NCBI GenBank assembly: GCA_900539715.1
Contig: UQDA01000002.1
Span: 124,001 to 188,000, forward strand
Length of the DNA: 64,000 bases
Direction of reading: 5' to 3'
Source: an uncultured Lachnospiraceae bacterium
GTDB lineage: Bacteria > Bacillota > Clostridia > Lachnospirales > Lachnospiraceae
In this document: positions 59,104 to 64,000 of the stretch, piece after piece
How the letters are laid out: every line of letters begins with the position of its first letter
How positions within the stretch are numbered: the stretch's first letter is position 1
Notes under the pieces: model-generated
Databases searched by the model: none
What the model was told of the DNA's origin: nothing
What the model saw: the letters and a program-made list of their open reading frames with translations, nothing else
Program-made: the position numbers and the translations under genes

Positions 59104-60666
59104 TCAATCCTCCAAAAAGTTAAGCAATCCGGGGATAGCATCTAAGATGTCGGCTGCCGTCATGCTGTATTCTCCTTTTTTATGCGCCGCCCGGTCACCC
59201 GCCAGTCCATGCAGGTATACGCCGATGCACAGTGCCTGGAACGCATCTTCACAGACCGCCAGAAGCGCCGTCACGATACCTGTCAGCACATCTCCGCTCC
59301 CTGCGCACGCCATTCCGCTGTTGCCGCTGGAATTGATATAAAGAAAACCGTCCGGCGACGCTGCCACGCTGGACGCTCCCTTGCACAGCACCGCACCATG
59401 CAGCTTTTTTGCCCAGTACACCGCATATTTTACAGGATCGTCCGCAACCTCCCCCGCACTGCAGCCCGAAAGCCTTCCAAGCTCCCCCGGATGCGGTGTC
59501 AGGATAAGGCTGCGCCGCTGCGCGCTGTCCTGTTGACGGGCGAGCAATCTATTCAAAATATCCTTCCTGTCCGCAAGGATATTAATGGCATCCGCATCCA
59601 GAACAAGCGGCTGAGATGTCTTAAATAAAATGTATTCCAGCTCAGTCTGCGCCTTCTCCGAAACGGAAAGTCCCGGTCCTGCGCCTATCACATCCGCCCA
59701 TTCTGCGCCGCTGTCCGGCTGCCGGGATATCATTGCCTCCGGAACCGATGTCTGCAAGACTGCCGCTGCCTCCGGCGGGCACACCGTCCTGACCATGCCG
59801 CAGCCCGAAGCAAATGCCGCCTTCGAGCACAAAACCGCGGCTCCTGTCATCGTCCTGCTGCCTGCAAGAAACATCGCCTTTCCGAACGTTCCTTTATTTC
59901 CGGTCACGCTCCGGACCGGCATAAGCTTCTTTAAAGAGCCTGTAAACGTGAAGGCTCCCGGATGTTCTCCCAAAAAGCTGTCCTCCGTGATGCCTACAGG
60001 GACGCAGATAGTCCTGCCCGCAAATCGTCTGCCCGGATACAGGAAATGTCCCCTTTTATAAAAGCCAAATGTCACTGTCACATCTGCCTGTACTGCGCAT
60101 CCCATGACCTTGCCGTCATCCGCATCAATACCGGAAGGCAGATCCACCGAACATACAAAGCTGTCCTGTCTGTTTATCCACTCAACCACCTCGGCGAACC
60201 GCCCTGAAAGGGGACGGGAAAGTCCGACTCCAAACAGGGCATCTATGATAATATCATATTCCCCTTCCGGAATTTTGTCACTGACCCTGCCGCCATATGC
60301 CAAAACGCTTGAAAGCTGCGCCTTAGCTGCAGGAGATAACTTCTCCTGTCCCCCCGCCAGAAAAAAATCCACCTCAAACCCTTCCTGCTGCAAAATCCTG
60401 CCTGCCGCCAGACCGTCCGCACCGTTATTTCCGCATCCGGACGCAATGAGCACGCGTCTGCCGGGACAATACCCGAATGCTTTTGTCTGTTCCTCTATCT
60501 GACGCTGACGCTCACAGATAACCTGTACGCAGGCAAGGGCAGCCCGCTCCATGAGCACAAATTCAGGGATTCCAAAATGCTCCGTAGTATTCCTGTCATA
60601 ACGTTTCATCTCCGCTGAATCCGTCAGCCACCGGACCGGAGAGGTATTCATATATCCTGCTCCCAT
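59104..60666 (-). CDS. nnr: Bifunctional NAD(P)HX epimerase/dehydratase
   Basis: A 520-residue fusion. The N-terminal YjeF_N domain (about 10-215) carries SGCGNNGADGLAAGRIL and is the epimerase; the C-terminal ribokinase-like domain carries TPHPGELGRLSG and GNSGMACAGSGDVLTG and is the ADP-dependent dehydratase. Together they repair hydrated NADH and NADPH. The ATG at 60666 follows AAAGGAGGCGG; an upstream reading lacks a site. Rex is encoded just before it. Confidence 0.95.
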   Translation of the reverse strand: MGAGYMNTSPVRWLTDSAEMKRYDRNTTEHFGIPEFVLMERAALACVQVICERQRQIEEQTKAFGYCPGRRVLIASGCGNNGADGLAAGRILQQEGFEVDFFLAGGQEKLSPAAKAQLSSVLAYGGRVSDKIPEGEYDIIIDALFGVGLSRPLSGRFAEVVEWINRQDSFVCSVDLPSGIDADDGKVMGCAVQADVTVTFGFYKRGHFLYPGRRFAGRTICVPVGITEDSFLGEHPGAFTFTGSLKKLMPVRSVTGNKGTFGKAMFLAGSRTMTGAAVLCSKAAFASGCGMVRTVCPPEAAAVLQTSVPEAMISRQPDSGAEWADVIGAGPGLSVSEKAQTELEYILFKTSQPLVLDADAINILADRKDILNRLLARQQDSAQRRSLILTPHPGELGRLSGCSAGEVADDPVKYAVYWAKKLHGAVLCKGASSVAASPDGFLYINSSGNSGMACAGSGDVLTGIVTALLAVCEDAFQALCIGVYLHGLAGDRAAHKKGEYSMTAADILDAIPGLLNFLED

Positions 60667-60709
60667 AACCGCCTCCTTTGAAAAAGTGTGCGTTTTACAC
60701 AGCAAATCC

Positions 60710-61360
60710 TCAGTCCCCGCCGCTGTTTTCCTGCTCATAGCGTTCGAGCATATAGGACAGCTTCATCAGACTGTCTGAAAGATGTACATTCTCCACCTGA
60801 ACTCCACCCGGAACCTGCAGGTCCACATGAGCAAAATTCCAGATAGCCTTGATACCGACAGTCACGAGCTGTTCCGAAACCCGTATTGCTTCTGACTTCG
60901 GAATCGTCAGCACTGCAATATCCACATTATTCTTCTGTACAAATTCTGCCAGTTCTTCCATCGGCCGAACTTCTATCCCGCGAATCTTTTGTCCGTAAAG
61001 TCCCGGATTCACATCAAAAATCCCCGTAAAAATAAATCCCCTCCGGGCAAAATTCATATAATTCGCAAGCGCCTGTCCCAGATTTCCGGCACCGATGATG
61101 ATCAGGTGATGCGTCTTGTCCAGCCCCAAAAGCCGTCCTATCTCCTGATACAAATATTCCACATTATAACCGTACCCCTGCTGACCAAAGCCGCCGAAAT
61201 TATTAAAGTCCTGCCTGATCTGAGATGCAGTCACATTCATGATACCCGACAGCTCCTGTGACGAAATGCGCTCCACGCCCTGATCTTTCAAATCCCCCAG
61301 ATATCTGAAATATCTGGGCAGCCTGCTGATAACGGCCTGCGAAATTTCTCTCTCTGCCAC
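60710..61360 (-). CDS. rex: Redox-sensing transcriptional repressor Rex
   Basis: A 216-residue protein with an N-terminal winged helix (SRLPRYFRYL, SQELSGIMNVTASQIRQDF) and a Rossmann domain (IIGAGNLGQALANY). It binds NADH and represses fermentation and respiratory genes when NADH is low. Start codon context is a GTG/ATG within GAAGTGGCAGAGAG; family homologs begin MAEREISQAVI, so the start at 61360 is plausible but may be a GTG. It is divergent from the ABC-F gene. Confidence 0.94.
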   Translation of the reverse strand: MAEREISQAVISRLPRYFRYLGDLKDQGVERISSQELSGIMNVTASQIRQDFNNFGGFGQQGYGYNVEYLYQEIGRLLGLDKTHHLIIIGAGNLGQALANYMNFARRGFIFTGIFDVNPGLYGQKIRGIEVRPMEELAEFVQKNNVDIAVLTIPKSEAIRVSEQLVTVGIKAIWNFAHVDLQVPGGVQVENVHLSDSLMKLSYMLERYEQENSGGD

Positions 61361-61420
61361 TTCCTGCTGCCTCCTTGTCCGCCTTTGCCAATGATCGCAT
61401 GCAAAATTATTCCATCTTTA

Positions 61421-61447
61421 TTATACCCTGTGTTAAAAAAATGTCAA
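61421..61447 (-). promoter_or_regulatory. rex promoter
   Basis: Minus-strand TTGACA (61447-61442) and perfect TATAAT (61426-61421) with a spacer of 15 bases, two shorter than the optimum. TTAACA within the spacer resembles one half of a Rex operator, but the other half is poor, so self-regulation is only a possibility. Confidence 0.6.
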
Positions 61448-61496
61448 TGAAAGGATACGTTCTGAAGCCCGCTGTCATGTTGGCGCTACTCACTTC

Positions 61497-61525
61497 TTGA
61501 CACCGGCTGCACGGACAGGTAAACT
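61497..61525 (+). promoter_or_regulatory. Promoter of the ABC-F gene
   Basis: TTGACA (61497-61502), 17-base spacer, TAAACT (61520-61525) on the plus strand. The start codon follows about 31 bases after the expected transcription start. Confidence 0.75.
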
Positions 61526-61562
61526 TAATTATATATGCATACCATTTACAAGGAGAACTGTC

Positions 61563-63518
61563 ATGATACTTTCCTGTCAGAATATTGAAAAAGCATTTCT
61601 GGAAAAACAGGTTTTAAAAAACTGCTCTTTTCATATAGAGGATTATGAAAAAGCCGCTATCGTAGGCATCAACGGCGCAGGCAAATCCACCCTCCTGCGC
61701 ATCATTACCGGAGAGCTGGAGGCAGATTCAGGCATCGTCGCTTTTGCAAAGGACAAGACCTTCGGTTATCTGGCGCAGGACAGCGCCGTCAACACGGAAA
61801 ACACAATATATGAGGAGCTTCTGTCAGTCAAACAGCACCTTCTCGACTTAGAAAACCGGATGCGATCTGCAGAACTTGAAATGAAAAATGTCACAGGCGA
61901 TGCGCTGGAAGCGCTCATGTCAAAATACGCCGATCTGACCCATTCTTTTGAACTGGAAAACGGCTATGCTTATAAAAGCGAGCTCGTCGGCGTTTTAAAA
62001 GGTCTGGGCTTTTCAGAAAACGAATTTTCAAAACCCGTTTCCACCCTATCCGGCGGTCAGAAGACCCGCGTTGCCCTCGGCAAGCTTCTTTTGCAGAATC
62101 CCGACCTTATCATTCTGGACGAGCCGACGAACCATCTGGATATGTCTTCTATCGCATGGCTGGAAACCTATCTGCTCAATTATAAAGGAAGCGTGCTCAT
62201 CGTTTCACACGACCGGTATTTTCTGGATAAGATAGCGTCCAAGATAATTGAAATCGACAATACAAAAGTGACTGTCTTTTCCGGCAATTACTCTGATTAC
62301 GCCGCTAAAAAAGAACAGCTCCGGCAGGCGCAGCTCAACGCCTACTTAAACCAGCAGGCAGAGATACGGCATCAGGAAGAAGTCATTACAAAGCTGCGCT
62401 CCTTTAACCGTGAAAAATCTATCAAACGCGCCGAAAGCCGTGAAAAAATGCTGGATAAAATGGATGTACTGGACAAGCCGTCCGAAATCCGCACCGATAT
62501 GCATCTGGAGCTGACTCCCCGTATCCAGAGCGGGAACGATGTACTGACCGTTGATCATCTTGCAAAAGCATTCGACGGACAGACGCTTTTTACAGAGCTT
62601 TCCTTCGCCCTAAAGCGCGGCGAGCATGTAGCCGTCATCGGAGACAACGGAACCGGGAAAACGACCATTTTAAAAATAATCAACGGTCTTGTCTCCCCCG
62701 ATGGCGGTGCAGTCAGCCTCGGCAGCAAGGTTCAGATAGGCTACTACGACCAGGAACACCATGTGCTCCATTCGGATAAGACGCTGTTTGAGGAAATCTC
62801 CGATGCCTATCCGTTTTTGAACAACACGGAGATCCGCAACACGCTGGCAGCCTTTCTTTTCACCGGCGAAGATGTATTCAAGCGTATCAAGGAGCTCTCC
62901 GGCGGCGAGCGGGGGCGTGTTTCTCTTGCAAAGCTCATGCTTTCCGAATCCAACTTCCTTATCCTCGATGAGCCTACGAACCACCTTGATATCGCCTCGA
63001 AGGAAATCCTCGAGGATGCCATCAACAGCTACAGCGGCACGGTACTTTATGTATCTCATGACCGTTATTTTATCAACAGAACGGCACACCGTATCCTGGA
63101 GCTTTCCGACGGCAGGCTGACACAGTACCTCGGAAATTATGACTATTATCTGGAAAAAAAGGCGCAGCAATCAGCCGCCCAAGCTTCTGAAGCCGCTTCT
63201 ATCCGGGGCTTTGGCATGGGACAGACGTTTTCGCAGACGAGCACGGCAGCCGGTGATGCTTCCGCCTCCAAACTTTCCTGGCAGGCGCAGAAGGAAAAGG
63301 AAGCCGCCCGCCGCAAACGTGAGAATGCCCTGAAAAAATGTGAGGAACAGATAGCTACTCTGGAAGCGCGCGATGCCGAAATAGATGAGGAAATGTCCTC
63401 CCCGTCTGTCGCGACCGATGTGGCAGCGCTGCAACGGCTCTCCCGTGAAAAGGATGATATTTCAGAAAAGCTTATGGAACTGATGGACGAATGGGAAACC
63501 CTCAGTGAAGAAGCCTGA
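61563..63518 (+). CDS. ABC-F family ATPase (YdiF-like)
   Basis: A 651-residue soluble protein with two ABC domains and no membrane segment. The first has Walker A GINGAGKST (35-43) and signature LSGGQKTRVALGKLL; the second has GDNGTGKTT and LSGGERGRVSLAKLM; both have DEPTNHLD. The linker between them (about 240-320, helical and charged) and a C-terminal coiled coil (about 580-645) fit the ABC-F translation factor family. YdiF sits near rex in Bacillus too. No antibiotic-resistance role can be assumed. Start ATG at 61563 follows AAGGAG. Confidence 0.93.
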   Translation: MILSCQNIEKAFLEKQVLKNCSFHIEDYEKAAIVGINGAGKSTLLRIITGELEADSGIVAFAKDKTFGYLAQDSAVNTENTIYEELLSVKQHLLDLENRMRSAELEMKNVTGDALEALMSKYADLTHSFELENGYAYKSELVGVLKGLGFSENEFSKPVSTLSGGQKTRVALGKLLLQNPDLIILDEPTNHLDMSSIAWLETYLLNYKGSVLIVSHDRYFLDKIASKIIEIDNTKVTVFSGNYSDYAAKKEQLRQAQLNAYLNQQAEIRHQEEVITKLRSFNREKSIKRAESREKMLDKMDVLDKPSEIRTDMHLELTPRIQSGNDVLTVDHLAKAFDGQTLFTELSFALKRGEHVAVIGDNGTGKTTILKIINGLVSPDGGAVSLGSKVQIGYYDQEHHVLHSDKTLFEEISDAYPFLNNTEIRNTLAAFLFTGEDVFKRIKELSGGERGRVSLAKLMLSESNFLILDEPTNHLDIASKEILEDAINSYSGTVLYVSHDRYFINRTAHRILELSDGRLTQYLGNYDYYLEKKAQQSAAQASEAASIRGFGMGQTFSQTSTAAGDASASKLSWQAQKEKEAARRKRENALKKCEEQIATLEARDAEIDEEMSSPSVATDVAALQRLSREKDDISEKLMELMDEWETLSEEA

Positions 63519-63545
63519 CCAGACTTGTGCGCCTTGACGCAGAAC

Positions 63546-63585
63546 AAATGCCGCTCTCGCAGGTTCATCCTGCAAAGCGGCATTT
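63546..63585. terminator. Bidirectional terminator between ABC-F and GtrA-like genes
   Basis: AAATGCCGCT...GCAGG pairs with CCTGC...AGCGGCATTT around a TTCAT loop. A-rich and T-rich flanks on both sides let it serve both convergent genes. Confidence 0.85.
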
Positions 63586-63600
63586 AATATATCCGTATGC

Positions 63601-64000
63601 TTATTTTTCTTTCTTTTCAATAAAAAGCTTTCTCGTGATAAAATTGTATACCATTACCACACCTGTTGCAAACGGTTTTACAATGATATAGGAACGGCTC
63701 CAGAACGTATCGAGCACCAGCGTGCCGAGCTTTAATACGATGTTATTGATGATAAGCCCGCCGACCGCAAGCAAAAAGAAGATGATGAACTGTTTTCCCT
63801 TGTTCGCTTTTTTATCGGTATCGAACACAAACACGATACTCAGGATATAGTTCACGACCGCCGAAACGGTAAACGCTATCGTATTGGCAAGGATAACATT
63901 CCAGCCCAGCACTTCCTTTATCAATATCAGCAGGACATATTCGATAAAAAAGCACAAGAAACCGACTGCACCGAATTTCAGTATCTGCTGCCCCAGCTTA
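63601..64000 (-). CDS. GtrA-family membrane protein, partial (start beyond window)
   Basis: The reading frame is open to the right edge; visible are about 132 residues ending at a stop at 63601. The residues KFGAVGFLCFFIEY and TVSAVVNYILSIVFVF, plus a third and fourth helix, match the GtrA/DPMS family of small four-helix proteins linked to polyprenyl-phosphate sugar transfer. The N-terminus lies outside the window, so the apparent internal start near 63957 is not used. Confidence 0.82.
   Translation of the reverse strand, partial: KLGQQILKFGAVGFLCFFIEYVLLILIKEVLGWNVILANTIAFTVSAVVNYILSIVFVFDTDKKANKGKQFIIFFLLAVGGLIINNIVLKLGTLVLDTFWSRSYIIVKPFATGVVMVYNFITRKLFIEKKEK

Noticed and set aside
61563..63518. 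Antibiotic-resistance call for the ABC-F protein
   Set aside because: The family includes housekeeping translation factors; position beside rex fits YdiF and no resistance-type subfamily can be recognised by eye.
1..64000. Mobile elements, prophage, CRISPR or restriction systems
   Set aside because: I found no transposase, integrase, phage or Cas genes, no repeat arrays and no tRNA with an attachment-like duplication.

Overview
The window reads as an ordinary chromosomal segment of a spore-forming Gram-positive anaerobe of the class Clostridia, most likely family Lachnospiraceae. The evidence is an L27 precursor with the Firmicutes N-terminal extension next to its Prp protease; SepF together with MinCDE; the sporulation genes yqfC and yqfD; SpoIIIE/FtsK with TepA; a Rex regulator; and an NfnAB-type flavoprotein pair. 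I see no rRNA, tRNA, CRISPR array, insertion sequence, prophage or integrase. All recognised genes lie on the minus strand except one ABC-F gene near the right edge. No stretch longer than about 200 bases lacks a gene; the largest gaps are 61361-61562, 6807-6995, 4115-4253, 20737-20875 and 3035-3163.

Reading in transcription order (right to left). Right edge: a partial GtrA-like membrane protein; a plus-strand ABC-F ATPase diverging from rex; then rex, bifunctional NAD(P)HX repair enzyme, alanine racemase and mazF without a visible antitoxin. 57-53 kb: yebC with its own promoter, metY, a polytopic membrane protein of unknown function, and tepA, whose ribosome binding site lies inside a terminator-like hairpin. 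53-45 kb: ftsK, fhs, folD (one-carbon metabolism), a zinc-ribbon/TPR/chitobiase-C-like membrane protein, and the NfnA/NfnB-like pair. 43.6-28 kb: a tight run of zinc-ribbon protein, rlmH, yqfC, yqfD, phoH, ybeY, a MOP-type flippase, a BofC-like protein, two flavoproteins, proB, a YnzC-like protein, 5-formyl-THF cyclo-ligase, proA, pepT and miaB.

28-20.7 kb: mutS, mutL, miaA and a methionine gamma-lyase-family PLP enzyme. 20.7-10 kb: a cell-shape and division cluster, radC, mreB (with a degenerate phosphate loop), mreC, mreD, a PBP2 with a large insertion, minC, minD, minE, rodA, mgsA and a D,D-carboxypeptidase. 10-7 kb: a small P-loop protein with its own promoter, a HlyD-like membrane protein, yggS and sepF. 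6.8-0 kb: aroB, lspA, rluD-type synthase, then the ribosome and GTPase operon rplU-prp-rpmA-obg-yhbY-nadD-yqeK-rsfS (rsfS runs off the left edge).

The genes are mostly housekeeping and I found no convincing new multi-gene system. The most interesting signals are regulatory RNA structures at start sites (tepA, mutS, ftsK, radC, rplU), a SigE-like promoter that would make yqfC nearly leaderless, the divergent MreB, the PBP2 insertion, the orphan mazF, and several lineage-type membrane proteins of unknown function sitting inside division or sporulation neighbourhoods.
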